A DNA stretch of 64,000 nt. Source: Nitrospiraceae bacterium (GTDB taxonomy: Bacteria > Nitrospirota > Thermodesulfovibrionia > Thermodesulfovibrionales > Dissulfurispiraceae). Of the stretch, positions 8,508-17,287 are shown in pieces; the first letter of the stretch is position 1; the number at the start of each line of letters is the position of its first letter. The notes under the pieces were generated by a model, which ran no database searches, was not told the origin of the DNA, and was given only the letters and a program-made list of their open reading frames with translations. The DNA lies in the NCBI GenBank assembly GCA_021371915.1, contig JAJFVG010000053.1:1-64000 (forward strand). Direction: 5' to 3'. The translations under genes were made by a program, and so were the position numbers.

Positions 8508-9772
8508 AGTTCCATCTCCTTCGGCTTTTCAGGGAGAGTGAAGATGAATACCGACCCTCCGCCAGGGGCATTTTCAACATAAAGCCTGCCTCCGTGCGCC
8601 TCGACAACAAGCTTGCAGAAGTTGAGTCCAAGACCTGTTGTGGCTTTTCTCTGCTTGTTGTTTTCCTTGATCTGAAAGTACTTGTCGAATATTTTTTCCT
8701 TCATGTCATCCGGTATGCCCGGGCCGTTGTCAGTCACTTTTACGATAACTTCCTTGGCCTGGTCATTATATCCGGTCTCGACCTTTATTGCGCTGCCGTC
8801 TTTTGTGTGCTCTATGGCATTTATCAGCAGATTTGATATTGTTCTGCCGATAAGGTTTTCATCGATATAGCATGAATAACTGCTGCCTGTTACATCAATG
8901 GACATGTTCCTTCTTGCAACCAGGCTTTTTACGGACTTTGTCTCGCGCTCCGCTATTTCATTGATATCGCACTCCTCACGGTAAATCGCGATTCTGCCTT
9001 CTTCGAGTTTGAGTACATCCAGTATGTTCATTACCATCCTCTGCATCTTGAAGATGTCCTCTGTGGCAAGATTCAGGTATTCGAACTGTTCCGGCGTGAG
9101 CTCCTCGTAGCTGAGCATGTCGAGGTTTGCCGTTACCGTGGCTATCGGCCCTTTAAGGTCGTGCACGATAAAGTGAGTCAGCGCTGTCTTCATCTCATCC
9201 AGTTCGAGGATTTTCTTGTTTGTCTCTTCGAGTCTGGATATCTTGCTTTCGAGCAATCTGGTTGTATGTTCAGCATAGAGCAGGGGGGCTGTCATGGTTA
9301 CTATGCTTACGGCCTGTTCTTCCTGTTCAGGGGTGAGTTCAAGTCCTTCCCTGAAATCCGTCATATTCACCACGCCGATTTTTTTGTCGAAATACCTAAT
9401 GGGTATGCTGATGGAGTATTCAGAGTCGTACATCGACTTCTCCAGCGGAGAAAAGAATGACCTTCTCTTGCCGTCAGCCCTGAACGGCTCATTGTCCAGC
9501 AGTGCCCTTGTTGATATTGTCACATCAGCAAGGTTTCTTTTTAATCCGATAATTGCGGGGTTTGTCGATGCTGCTACATCTAGAGTCATGTCCTGGTTGT
9601 TTATCATCATTATCGAACATTTTTTTGCACTGAAAAAGTCTGCTATCATATGCGCCACGTCCTGCAACTTTGCAGAGTGGTCGCGGCCCGGATCGAGCAG
9701 TTTTGTATTGATATCGTAATGCAGTCTTAGCAGGCGGTCATCGGGCAGTGTGTTATGGGTGTCAGTGTTCAT
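8504..9772 (-). CDS. soluble GAF-domain sensor histidine kinase
   Basis: A 422-residue kinase with no membrane segment, so it senses a cytoplasmic cue. A GAF-like domain spans about 30-165, a coiled-coil linker about 172-195, the HisKA H-box FIVHDLKGPI with H204, then HATPase motifs: N-box NLLINAIEHTKDG, G1 DNGPGIPDD, F-box and G2 TGLGLNFCKLVVEAHGG. It overlaps the receiver-TPR gene by 4 bp and lies 40 bp after RNase J. The start is supported by reading frame only; the purine-rich GGAGAAGG upstream is unusually far from the ATG. Confidence 0.9.
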   Translation of the reverse strand: MNTDTHNTLPDDRLLRLHYDINTKLLDPGRDHSAKLQDVAHMIADFFSAKKCSIMMINNQDMTLDVAASTNPAIIGLKRNLADVTISTRALLDNEPFRADGKRRSFFSPLEKSMYDSEYSISIPIRYFDKKIGVVNMTDFREGLELTPEQEEQAVSIVTMTAPLLYAEHTTRLLESKISRLEETNKKILELDEMKTALTHFIVHDLKGPIATVTANLDMLSYEELTPEQFEYLNLATEDIFKMQRMVMNILDVLKLEEGRIAIYREECDINEIAERETKSVKSLVARRNMSIDVTGSSYSCYIDENLIGRTISNLLINAIEHTKDGSAIKVETGYNDQAKEVIVKVTDNGPGIPDDMKEKIFDKYFQIKENNKQRKATTGLGLNFCKLVVEAHGGRLYVENAPGGGSVFIFTLPEKPKEMEL

Positions 9773-9812
9773 TGGCGTTCGGCGTATGAGCCTTCTCCTT
9801 TTAAATAAGGAC

Positions 9813-11486
9813 TTATACTTCCATTATAATCGGCATAATCATGGGTCTGCGCTCCATGGTGTTTTTTATGTGCTTTTTCAATGCAGACCGTATTTTGGCC
9901 TGGACTGATGCAGTGTCTGTAATAGTGTCTTCGTCCATGCCTGCCAGCGCCTCTGAAACAACGCCTTTGGCCTCATTGATAAAATCAGCTGAAATCTCTT
10001 CGAACACAAATCCTTTTGTTATTATGTCAGGCCCTGATATTATCTTCTTTGATACCTTTTCGATGCCTGTTATCACTATAACTATGCCGTCATGTCCGAG
10101 CCGCCTTCTGTCCCTGAGCACAATATCCTCAACCCCGGTTATACCCTTGCCGTCGATGAATATTCTGCCGGATGTGGCTTTGCCTGCCCTTGCGCATGTA
10201 TTGCCATCGCTCTCCAGTATGGAGCCGTCTTCGAGAATGAATATGTTTTCCTTGCTGATGCCGGATTTTTCAGCGAGCCTTGCATGCTGGTTCAGCTGTC
10301 TGTATTCGCCGTGTATGGGTATAAAAAATTTCGGCTTGACAAGGTTCATCATCAGCTTGAGCTCTTCTTTTGAGGCGTGGCCTGAAACATGTATTTCAGA
10401 AACCTTCTCGTATATCACCTCAGCCCCGCGCTTCATCAGGCGGTTGATTATCCTGCCTATTGAGCGTTCATTGCCTGGAATCGCTTTTGCTGAGAGTATT
10501 ACAGTATCGCCTGGCTTTATCTTTATATGCTTGTGTTCATCCGATGCTATTCTTGAAAGTACGCTTAACGGCTCTCCCTGCGAGCCGGTTGTTATTATGA
10601 CCACCTGTTCGTCAGGGATGTCCTTTAGGGTCTCCAGTCTCATCCATTCGTCCTGGGGTATTTTGAGATATCCGTGGTCAAGCGCGATCTGGGAGTTTGT
10701 GACAATGCTTCTTCCGCACATTATCACCTTGCGGTTGAACTGCACGGCCACATCAACAGCCTGTTGTATCCTGTGGATGTTCGATGCGAATGTGGATATA
10801 ATTATCCTGCCGCTGCTTCTGGAAAAGACATCTTCAAACGCCCTTCGCACCTCTTTTTCAGAGAAAGTGAAGCCGCCTTTTTCTGAATTGGTGCTGTCCG
10901 ACAGCAGAAAGAGAGTGCCCTTTTCGCCGTATTCCGAGAATTTGTGAAAGTCCATTAGCTCTCCGTCAACAGGAGTCGGATCGAGCTTGAAGTCGCCTGT
11001 ATGCACAATGCTGCCTACCGGTGTGGTTATGCCGAGCGCAACGCCGTCCACTATGCTGTGGGTAATCCTTATGAACTCTATCCTGAATGCGCCGAGATTT
11101 ACAGTGTCTCTCGGCCTTACAGGTATGAGTTCGATATCATCTATCTCATGCTCGATCAGCTTTTCCTTGACGAGGGCGAGGGTGAGCGGAGTGCCGTAAA
11201 CAGGCGCTTTGATCTCATTCAGCACAAAAGGCAGCGCACCTGTGTGGTCCTCGTGCCCGTGAGTCAGCAGTATGCCTCTTATACTGTCCCTGTTTTCGAT
11301 GAGATAGGAAAAGTCCGGTATGACGAAATCTATGCCGAGCATGTCTTCTTCAGGAAACATCAGGCCGCTGTCGACAACTATTATATCGCTGCCGAACCTG
11401 AAGACTGTCATGTTGAGTCCGATCTCCTCAACTCCTCCGAGAGGTATTATTTGCAGAGGGGTTGATGAATCTGTTGAAGATGGCAT
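9813..11486 (-). CDS. rnj: ribonuclease J
   Basis: Metallo-beta-lactamase/beta-CASP nuclease with endo- and 5'-3' exoribonuclease activity in RNA turnover; cytoplasmic. The 557-residue length and order match RNase J: zinc site THGHEDH (H76, H78, D80, H81), HTGDFKLD, the beta-CASP region with TTGSQGEPLSVLSRIA, the HVSGHAS motif, then IHGEYRQLNQHA and a C-terminal domain. An AAGGTAG box precedes the ATG. It is flanked by two-component genes, 9 bp after an HD-GYP regulator and 40 bp before the kinase, so it may be co-expressed with a signalling pathway. Confidence 0.96.
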   Translation of the reverse strand: MPSSTDSSTPLQIIPLGGVEEIGLNMTVFRFGSDIIVVDSGLMFPEEDMLGIDFVIPDFSYLIENRDSIRGILLTHGHEDHTGALPFVLNEIKAPVYGTPLTLALVKEKLIEHEIDDIELIPVRPRDTVNLGAFRIEFIRITHSIVDGVALGITTPVGSIVHTGDFKLDPTPVDGELMDFHKFSEYGEKGTLFLLSDSTNSEKGGFTFSEKEVRRAFEDVFSRSSGRIIISTFASNIHRIQQAVDVAVQFNRKVIMCGRSIVTNSQIALDHGYLKIPQDEWMRLETLKDIPDEQVVIITTGSQGEPLSVLSRIASDEHKHIKIKPGDTVILSAKAIPGNERSIGRIINRLMKRGAEVIYEKVSEIHVSGHASKEELKLMMNLVKPKFFIPIHGEYRQLNQHARLAEKSGISKENIFILEDGSILESDGNTCARAGKATSGRIFIDGKGITGVEDIVLRDRRRLGHDGIVIVITGIEKVSKKIISGPDIITKGFVFEEISADFINEAKGVVSEALAGMDEDTITDTASVQAKIRSALKKHIKNTMERRPMIMPIIMEV

Positions 11487-11495
11487 GTTCTGATA

Positions 11496-12614
11496 CTACC
11501 TTATGTGTTCCAGTATCTGTTCGGAATTTATTTCGCCGTCAATGATCTGCTGGATAAGGGGCTTTGCAGCCTCAGGATCGGGTTTGTTGAGCTTGATTGC
11601 GGATATCTTGTCCAATATGGAGATGAATGCGTCAACAACCTGCGGGTCGAACTGTATGGTGCGCTGTGTCTTTATGTATTCAACAGCCTGGTCAATTGTC
11701 CAGGCATGTTTGTAAACCCTCTCTGATGTGAGAGCATCAAATACATCGCAGATAGCCACTATTCTGCCGGAAAGAGGAATGTTCTCTGCTTTCAGCCCAA
11801 GCGGATATCCGGAGCCGTCCCATTTTTCGTGATGGCTCAGGGCTATCTCTCTTGCAAGGTCGAGCAGCGGCAGGGTTGTTCCGCTGAGTATTCTTGCGCC
11901 TATCACCGTATGCATCCTGATGAGTTTGAACTGCGCGTCCGTCAGCTTTCCGGGTTTGAGAAGTATGCCGTCGGGTATGCCGATCTTGCCGACATCATGC
12001 ATCGGAGCAGCGTATTTCAGCATGTTGCACTGTTCATCATTCAGGCCGAGTTCTTTTGAGAGCACTCCGATATAGTCAGCTATTCTCTCAATATGGCGTC
12101 CTGTTTCGTCATCTCTGAATTCAGCTGCCCTACCGAGCCTTATCACAATCTCAATCTGGGTAAGTTCCAGCATCTTGAGCTTTTCGATAAGGTTTGTCTC
12201 CATCACGTCCAGAGATGTATTGAGGAATTCGTCGCGCTCTTTAAGTTTGAGCATGTTGTATATTCGGACTTTGAGTTCTTCAACAAAAAATGGTTTGGTT
12301 ATATAATCGTCAGCGCCCATCATCAGTGCTTTTATAATACTCTGCTTGTCTGTCAGCGCTGAGAGAACAACAACCGGGAAGTAGGTGATTTCTCTGAGGG
12401 ACTTGATCTGTTCTAGCACACCGAAGCCGTCTATTGTGGGCATCATCAGGTCCAGAATAACGAGGTCAGGCGGCGCTTCGGTCTTGAGAGCGTCCAGGAA
12501 TGACTGGCCGTCATACGCTTTTTTGATGGCTAGATTGTGGTCGTTTCTAAAGACTGCTTCAACAAGTTCCACATTGGTTGGAACATCGTCGATTACATAG
12601 ATGGTACGCTTCAT
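11496..12614 (-). CDS. response regulator with HD-GYP phosphodiesterase domain
   Basis: A 372-residue RpfG-like protein. The receiver has D55 in LVILDLMMPTIDG and the conserved lysine in YITKPFF; the HD-GYP domain has HDVGKIGIPDGILLKPGKLT and HHEKWDGSGYPLGLKAENIP, containing the HD metal ligands and the GYP signature (GSGYP). Such proteins hydrolyse cyclic-di-GMP to GMP when phosphorylated. A GGGGGAG box lies just before the ATG. It precedes RNase J by 9 bp; the kinase at 8504-9772 is one candidate partner, though that kinase has its own receiver gene. Confidence 0.93.
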   Translation of the reverse strand: MKRTIYVIDDVPTNVELVEAVFRNDHNLAIKKAYDGQSFLDALKTEAPPDLVILDLMMPTIDGFGVLEQIKSLREITYFPVVVLSALTDKQSIIKALMMGADDYITKPFFVEELKVRIYNMLKLKERDEFLNTSLDVMETNLIEKLKMLELTQIEIVIRLGRAAEFRDDETGRHIERIADYIGVLSKELGLNDEQCNMLKYAAPMHDVGKIGIPDGILLKPGKLTDAQFKLIRMHTVIGARILSGTTLPLLDLAREIALSHHEKWDGSGYPLGLKAENIPLSGRIVAICDVFDALTSERVYKHAWTIDQAVEYIKTQRTIQFDPQVVDAFISILDKISAIKLNKPDPEAAKPLIQQIIDGEINSEQILEHIR

Positions 12615-12666
12615 TACTCCCCCGGGCAGAGTTATATAGTAATTATCGATAATATGTGTTCAAACT

Positions 12667-14895
12667 TTAGAGTGTTTTCCTTTTCAGGTTCAATGAGTTC
12701 GATACAACAGACACAGAGCTGAAGGCCATTGCAGCCGAGGCTATCATCGGGTTCAGGAGAGGGCCGCCGAATATATGCAGAACACCTGCTGCAAGCGGTA
12801 TGCCGATTATGTTGTAGATAAAGGCCCAAAAAAGATTCTGTTTTATCACCCTCACGGTAAGTCTGCTGAGTCTTATTGCATCAGCAGCGCTCACAAGGCT
12901 GCCGCGCATAAGGGTAATCTGTGCTGCCTCCATGGCTATGTCAGTGCCTGTGCCCATCGCAATGCCGATGTCTGCTGCAGCGAGTGCAGGTGCATCGTTG
13001 ATGCCGTCTCCTACCATTGCGACAATACGGCCGCCTGTTTTTTCTGAACGCACAATCTCTGCCTTCTGGTCAGGCAGCACCTCTGCGTGAAACTTCTCTA
13101 TCCCGACTCTGGTTGCAATTGCCCTTGCTGTGTTCTCGTGGTCTCCTGTGAGCATGACAACCTCTATGCCCATGTCTTTGAGCTTTCTTATAGCCTCAAC
13201 AGAGTCATCCTTTATTGTGTCTGCTACCGAGAACAGGGCAGTCAATCTGTTTTCAACAGCCACATATACAGGAGTGCTTCCTGAAGATGATATTAAAAGC
13301 GCAGAATCGGCAGTAGTTGATGTATCTACTCCATTATCTTTGAGCAGTTTTTCAGTGCCGATTATGATCTTGAATGTGCGTTTAAAGGAGTCGGTGATGC
13401 TGCAAAATACACCGCCACCCGGCACATATTTGAAATCAGTGGGATCATAGAGAGCGAGTTTCTGTTCAGCAGCCTTTTTTACTATGGCCTGTCCTATGGG
13501 GTGTTCGCTGAACTTTTCAGCTGAGGCAGCAATTGTGAGGATATCCTTTTCAGTCAACCCGAATGAAGAGTCCTGAATTGTCAGGTCAACCGCCTCTGGC
13601 TCGCCCTTTGTTATGGTGCCTGTTTTATCAAGGATGATTGTGTTTATTTTGTGCGCCATTTCGAGCGCTGCTGCGTCGCGTATTAGTATACCGTTTTCAG
13701 CGCCTTTGCCCGTGCCGACCATTATGGCTGTTGGAGTTGCAAGCCCGAGGGCGCAGGGGCAGGCGATGATGAGCACTGCTATAAAGTTCATAAGAGCGAG
13801 CGCAAATGTGCCGTCCTTCACAAAGAAGAACCAGATGATAAATGTCAAAACAGCGATGATTACAACTGAGGGTACAAATACGGCAGCAACTCTGTCAGCA
13901 AGCCTCTGTATCGGCGCTTTGCTGCCCTGTGCTTCTTCCACCAGCTTTATTATTCTTGCCAGCACAGTGTCTTTGCCGACCTTCTGCGCTGTCATCCTGA
14001 ATGTGCCTGATCTGTTGATCGTGCCGCCAAAGACCTGGTCTCCTGCGCTCTTGTCAGCAGGCAGGCTCTCGCCTGTGAGCATGGATTCATCGATTGATGA
14101 AAAGCCTTCTGTCACCACACCGTCCACAGGCACGCGTTCGCCTGGTTTTACGAGCAAGAGATCACCGGCAACGACCTCCTCAATGGGGATGACAACCTCC
14201 TGGCTGTTCCTGAAGGCTGTTGCTGTCTTCACCTGCATGGCAGCGAGCTTTCTTATAGCGCCTGATGTCCTGCCCCTGGCTTTTGATTCGAGCATGCGGC
14301 CCAGCAATATAAGAGTGATAATCACGACTGACGTATCGAAGTATATATGCGGAGTTATGCCGGCATTAATCATGGCATTCCTGAAAAATACAGCTGCTGC
14401 GCTGAAGATAAAGGCAGAGTTTGTGCCGATGCTGATGAGTGTGTTCATGTTCAGACTCAAGTGTTTGAGCGCTTGAAAAGCTGCCTTGTGAAACCTCATG
14501 CCTGTCCAATACTGCACAGGGGCTGAAAGCAGCATGAGCAGATACCAGTTCGATAGCAAGGGAACATTGAACATGCTTCCGATGACAACAGGCAGCGTAA
14601 ATGCAGCGCTTATGATGAAATCGCGCTTGAGGGCATGGAACTCTTTTTCAGCGATTTTGGCTCTGATGTCCTGCGAATCTTCAGTAACCCCGTATCCTTC
14701 TCCTATAATGGTGTTGACAATCGTATGCACAGGCACAGGATTTTCAGGATCAATAAATGCAATTGTCACTTTTTCGGATGCAAGATTGACAGCAGCGTTT
14801 TTAATGCCGGGTATTTTGTTGAGCGCTCGTTCTATTGCAGATGAGCAGGCAGCGCATGTCATTCCGGTAACAGACAGTTCAAGTTTTGCACTCAT
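12667..14895 (-). CDS. copA: copper-exporting P1B-type ATPase CopA
   Basis: ATP-driven Cu(I) exporter of the inner membrane. The 742-residue protein has one N-terminal metal-binding domain (GMTCAACSSAIERAL, Cys14 and Cys17), eight predicted membrane spans, the transmembrane CPC motif (ACPCALGLATPT), the phosphorylated Asp in DKTGTITKGEPE, the HP dipeptide (EHPIGQAIV), the hinge GDGINDAPAL and the YN/MAFSSVSVVSNS residues typical of Cu(I) pumps. It diverges from a TauE/SafE permease across 59 bp. There is no Shine-Dalgarno sequence, and a -10 box sits six bases from the ATG, so the message may be leaderless. Confidence 0.95.
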   Translation of the reverse strand: MSAKLELSVTGMTCAACSSAIERALNKIPGIKNAAVNLASEKVTIAFIDPENPVPVHTIVNTIIGEGYGVTEDSQDIRAKIAEKEFHALKRDFIISAAFTLPVVIGSMFNVPLLSNWYLLMLLSAPVQYWTGMRFHKAAFQALKHLSLNMNTLISIGTNSAFIFSAAAVFFRNAMINAGITPHIYFDTSVVIITLILLGRMLESKARGRTSGAIRKLAAMQVKTATAFRNSQEVVIPIEEVVAGDLLLVKPGERVPVDGVVTEGFSSIDESMLTGESLPADKSAGDQVFGGTINRSGTFRMTAQKVGKDTVLARIIKLVEEAQGSKAPIQRLADRVAAVFVPSVVIIAVLTFIIWFFFVKDGTFALALMNFIAVLIIACPCALGLATPTAIMVGTGKGAENGILIRDAAALEMAHKINTIILDKTGTITKGEPEAVDLTIQDSSFGLTEKDILTIAASAEKFSEHPIGQAIVKKAAEQKLALYDPTDFKYVPGGGVFCSITDSFKRTFKIIIGTEKLLKDNGVDTSTTADSALLISSSGSTPVYVAVENRLTALFSVADTIKDDSVEAIRKLKDMGIEVVMLTGDHENTARAIATRVGIEKFHAEVLPDQKAEIVRSEKTGGRIVAMVGDGINDAPALAAADIGIAMGTGTDIAMEAAQITLMRGSLVSAADAIRLSRLTVRVIKQNLFWAFIYNIIGIPLAAGVLHIFGGPLLNPMIASAAMAFSSVSVVSNSLNLKRKTL

Positions 14896-14900
14896 AAAAT

Positions 14901-14929
14901 ATTTTAACCATGCGCAATGTTATTTGCAA
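14901..14929 (-). promoter_or_regulatory. candidate sigma-70 promoter of copA
   Basis: Read on the minus strand: TTGCAA (14929-14924), 17 bases, TAAAAT (14906-14901). Initiation 6-8 bases beyond the -10 would fall on the copA ATG at 14895, so no 5' leader is expected. I see no CueR-type spaced inverted repeat. Confidence 0.5.
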
Positions 14930-14941
14930 AAAGATATGATG

Positions 14942-14947
14942 TATAAT
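14942..14947 (+). promoter_or_regulatory. -10 box of the TauE/SafE gene
   Basis: Perfect TATAAT ending seven bases before the ATG at 14955. The -35 is poor (TTATTT at 14920-14925, 16-base spacer). No Shine-Dalgarno sequence lies between, consistent with a leaderless or nearly leaderless transcript. Confidence 0.45.
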
Positions 14948-14954
14948 TCTGCAA

Positions 14955-15881
14955 ATGGAGATTTTATCCGGACTTCTGACACACAGATTCCCTGTCTCGG
15001 GCGTTGAGGTTAACGTGTTCCTGCCGCCGCTTGTGGCATTTGTCATCTCTTTTTTCACTTCTCTTGCAGGTCTCTCAGGCGCGTTTCTTCTGATGCCTTT
15101 TCAGGTGAGCGTGCTGAACTATGCAACTCCGTCTGCCAGCGGGACCAATCTTGTATACAATATCGTTGCCATACCGGGCGGGGTCTACAGGTTTTTCATA
15201 GAGGGCCGGATGCTCTGGCCTTTGAGCGCGGTTGTGATTTCCGGCACAGTGCCGGGAAGCCTTGCTGGTTTTTATGCAAGGGCGTACCTGCTTAATGATG
15301 CTGACCTGTTCAGGCTCTTTTCAGGCCTTGTTCTGCTCTACATAAGCTGGAGGACTGCTTCGGATATTTTTGTGAAAAGAGCATCCGTATTGCCGGGCAG
15401 GGATACAGAACCGGTTTCTGACTTCAGTCATGTTCTCTCAATCAGGTCTGCTGATATACATTCTGTGAGGTTTGATTTTCAGGGCAGGAGTTATTCATTC
15501 AGTGTGCCGGGACTGGCTGCTGTCTCTTTTTGCGTAGGCATAGTAGGCGGAGCATACGGTGTCGGCGGCGGAGCGATAATAGCTCCCTTTTGCATGGCTA
15601 TCTACGGTCTGCCTGTTTACGCGGTTGCAGGAGCTGCGCTCTTTTCCACATTCATCACGTCAATTGCAGGCGCTCTTTTCTATGCTGCTGCGCCTGTGTC
15701 GCAGGGCATATCAACAAGTCCTGATCTTGCTCTTGGAGCGCTTTTTGGGGCCGGAGGTTTTTTGGGAATCTATTTCGGCGCGCGCTGCCAGAAGCATATA
15801 CCTGAAAGGCCTATTAAAACATTGATCTTTATTGTTCTTGCAGTTACAGGCGCAGCGTACGTTGCCGGGTATTTTGTCTGA
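14955..15881 (+). CDS. TauE/SafE family sulfite-exporter-like permease
   Basis: A 308-residue membrane protein of the TauE/SafE (DUF81) family, which move sulfite, sulfonates or other small organic anions. The two half-repeats are visible: FTSLAGLSGAFLLMPFQ in the first half and GIVGGAYGVGGGAIIAPF in the second, each with the glycine-rich turn typical of the family. I keep the ATG at 14955 because the segment RFPVSGVEVNVFLPP before the first span looks family-like. A GTG at 15015 with a GAGG box is an alternative. Divergent placement from copA may only reflect a shared regulatory gap. The substrate is unknown. Confidence 0.82.
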   Translation: MEILSGLLTHRFPVSGVEVNVFLPPLVAFVISFFTSLAGLSGAFLLMPFQVSVLNYATPSASGTNLVYNIVAIPGGVYRFFIEGRMLWPLSAVVISGTVPGSLAGFYARAYLLNDADLFRLFSGLVLLYISWRTASDIFVKRASVLPGRDTEPVSDFSHVLSIRSADIHSVRFDFQGRSYSFSVPGLAAVSFCVGIVGGAYGVGGGAIIAPFCMAIYGLPVYAVAGAALFSTFITSIAGALFYAAAPVSQGISTSPDLALGALFGAGGFLGIYFGARCQKHIPERPIKTLIFIVLAVTGAAYVAGYFV

Positions 15882-15901
15882 GCATCAGTACGCTGCGCCT
15901 G
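15847..15901. terminator. 14-bp perfect inverted repeat between convergent genes
   Basis: Positions 15847-15860 and 15888-15901 are perfect inverse complements separated by 27 bases. The structure spans the TauE stop codon and ends six bases before the lemA stop. There is no long T run on either side, so it is a candidate bidirectional or factor-assisted terminator, or a protective 3' hairpin. Confidence 0.5.
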
Positions 15902-15907
15902 CTATTT

Positions 15908-16483
15908 TCAGAATGCTACTTTAGGGGTCTCTTTCTGCGCTGTTGGAACTTCATAGTACTTTGCCTCTCCAATGCCCGCTATTGATGATATTATGCTGCC
16001 GAGCACGGTCCTTCTGTATGTGTTGAGCACCTGGGCTGTCTCATTGTAGCGCTTTCTCTCAACAGCTATCCGATTCTCTGTTCCTTCAAGGCTGTCCTGC
16101 AACTTGAGAAACGACTCATTCGCCTTTAACTGCGGATATGATTCGCGGAGAAGCAGCAGCCTTGAGAGTGTTCCCTCAAGCTGATTGGATGCCTGTATCT
16201 TGTCACCAACTGACTTTGCCTGGAAATACTGTGTCCTGGATTCAGCTATCTTTTCGAAGAGTTCGCGTTCGTGTTTTGCGTAGCCCTTCACAGTCTCCAC
16301 CAGATTCGGGATAAGGTCGTATCTCCTCTTTAGCTGGTTTTCTACCTGCGCCCATTGTGCCTTCACCTGTTCATCCATTGAAACCGCCTTGTTATACTGG
16401 CCGACTCCCCATCCGATGATTATGACTCCAAGAAGAATCAGCCCAGCCACCACTGCAAGCCCGATTTTAACTCCGTTACTCAT
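15908..16483 (-). CDS. lemA: LemA family protein
   Basis: A 191-residue protein with one N-terminal membrane anchor (residues 5-25) followed by the helical LemA domain: YNKAVSMDEQVKAQWAQVEN, QLKRRYDLIPNLVETVKGYA and a C-terminal RYNETAQVLNTYRR segment. The biochemical role of LemA is not settled; it is repeatedly found beside TPM-domain (YgcG) proteins, as here. It is the last gene of a minus-strand trio, 24 bp after the TPM gene, with an AGGAGGC ribosome-binding site. It converges on the TauE/SafE gene. Confidence 0.92.
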   Translation of the reverse strand: MSNGVKIGLAVVAGLILLGVIIIGWGVGQYNKAVSMDEQVKAQWAQVENQLKRRYDLIPNLVETVKGYAKHERELFEKIAESRTQYFQAKSVGDKIQASNQLEGTLSRLLLLRESYPQLKANESFLKLQDSLEGTENRIAVERKRYNETAQVLNTYRRTVLGSIISSIAGIGEAKYYEVPTAQKETPKVAF

Positions 16484-16507
16484 AATGCCTCCTTTATATA
16501 ATTTGAT

Positions 16508-17287
16508 TTACCAGCTTCCTGATGCACCGCCGCCGCCGAAGTCGCCGCCTCCTCCGCTGAACCCGCCGCTGCTGCCAAATCCCCCGCCTGAGTCCCAGTT
16601 GCCGCCTCCGCCTCCGCGGCCCAGCAGAAGTATCATCAAAAACAGCTCAGGGTTGGTAATGAAGAGTATCAGCGCTCCGATGCCTATTGCAATAAAAAAT
16701 ATTATTTTAAGCAGTCCTGGTTTTTCAGTTTTTTGCTGTTGCTGCGGATTGATTTTTTCAGAAGCATTTTTAAGTTCAATTCGCTGGGCAGCAGCTATTC
16801 TGCTGCCGATTTCCTTTACAGCCTTGCTTATGCCTGTTGAGTATCTGCCCTGCCTGAACTCAGGCACAAAATAGGCCCTGCCAATGGATCCTGCAAGGCT
16901 GTCCGGTATTATCTGCTCCAGGCCGTAGCCCACCTCTATCCTGTATTTTCTGTCTTTAACCGCTACTGTTATGAGTATCCCGTTGTCATTTCCCTTCTGT
17001 CCGAGCCGCCACCTTTCAGCGGTCTTGATGGAAAAGCCTTCGATGTCTTCACCGTCAAGGCTGTTGATGGTGAGTACAACCACCTGTGCTGTTGTAGCCT
17101 TTTCGAGATTAGCGAGATATGCCTCGATGTCAGCTTTTGCATTCTGATCAATAATACCGGCCAGATCAACCACCCTTCTGCCGGGCTGTTCAGGAGGCTG
17201 TGGCGTGGCAGCGCTGCTGACGGAGGCGCACAGGCATAAAAGGCAAAGCAGGATGCAGGATAATATCTTATTGAACATGCAGATCAT
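16508..17287 (-). CDS. TPM-domain membrane protein (YgcG/Psb32 family)
   Basis: A 259-residue protein with a cleavable signal (hydrophobic residues 6-22, ending near SSA-AT), an extracytoplasmic TPM domain (about 35-160; RVVDLAGIIDQNAKADIEAYL and GNDNGILITVAVKDRKYRIEVG), one membrane span near 190-215, and a very glycine-rich tail with serines and a final tryptophan. The family is linked to membrane or photosystem repair and acid-phosphatase-like activity, but its bacterial role is unclear. Two starts are possible (ATG at 17287 or 17278); both overlap the end of the upstream nucleotidyltransferase-like gene, by 20 or 11 bp. It is co-transcribed with lemA. Confidence 0.88.
   Translation of the reverse strand: MICMFNKILSCILLCLLCLCASVSSAATPQPPEQPGRRVVDLAGIIDQNAKADIEAYLANLEKATTAQVVVLTINSLDGEDIEGFSIKTAERWRLGQKGNDNGILITVAVKDRKYRIEVGYGLEQIIPDSLAGSIGRAYFVPEFRQGRYSTGISKAVKEIGSRIAAAQRIELKNASEKINPQQQQKTEKPGLLKIIFFIAIGIGALILFITNPELFLMILLLGRGGGGGNWDSGGGFGSSGGFSGGGGDFGGGGASGSW

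Noticed and set aside
9841-10947. Long plus-strand open frame antisense to RNase J
   Set aside because: The opposite strand is an unmistakable RNase J; the antisense product is Ser/Ile/Pro-rich without motifs.
13613-14476. Plus-strand open frame antisense to copA
   Set aside because: Shadow of the copA codons; no independent start signal.
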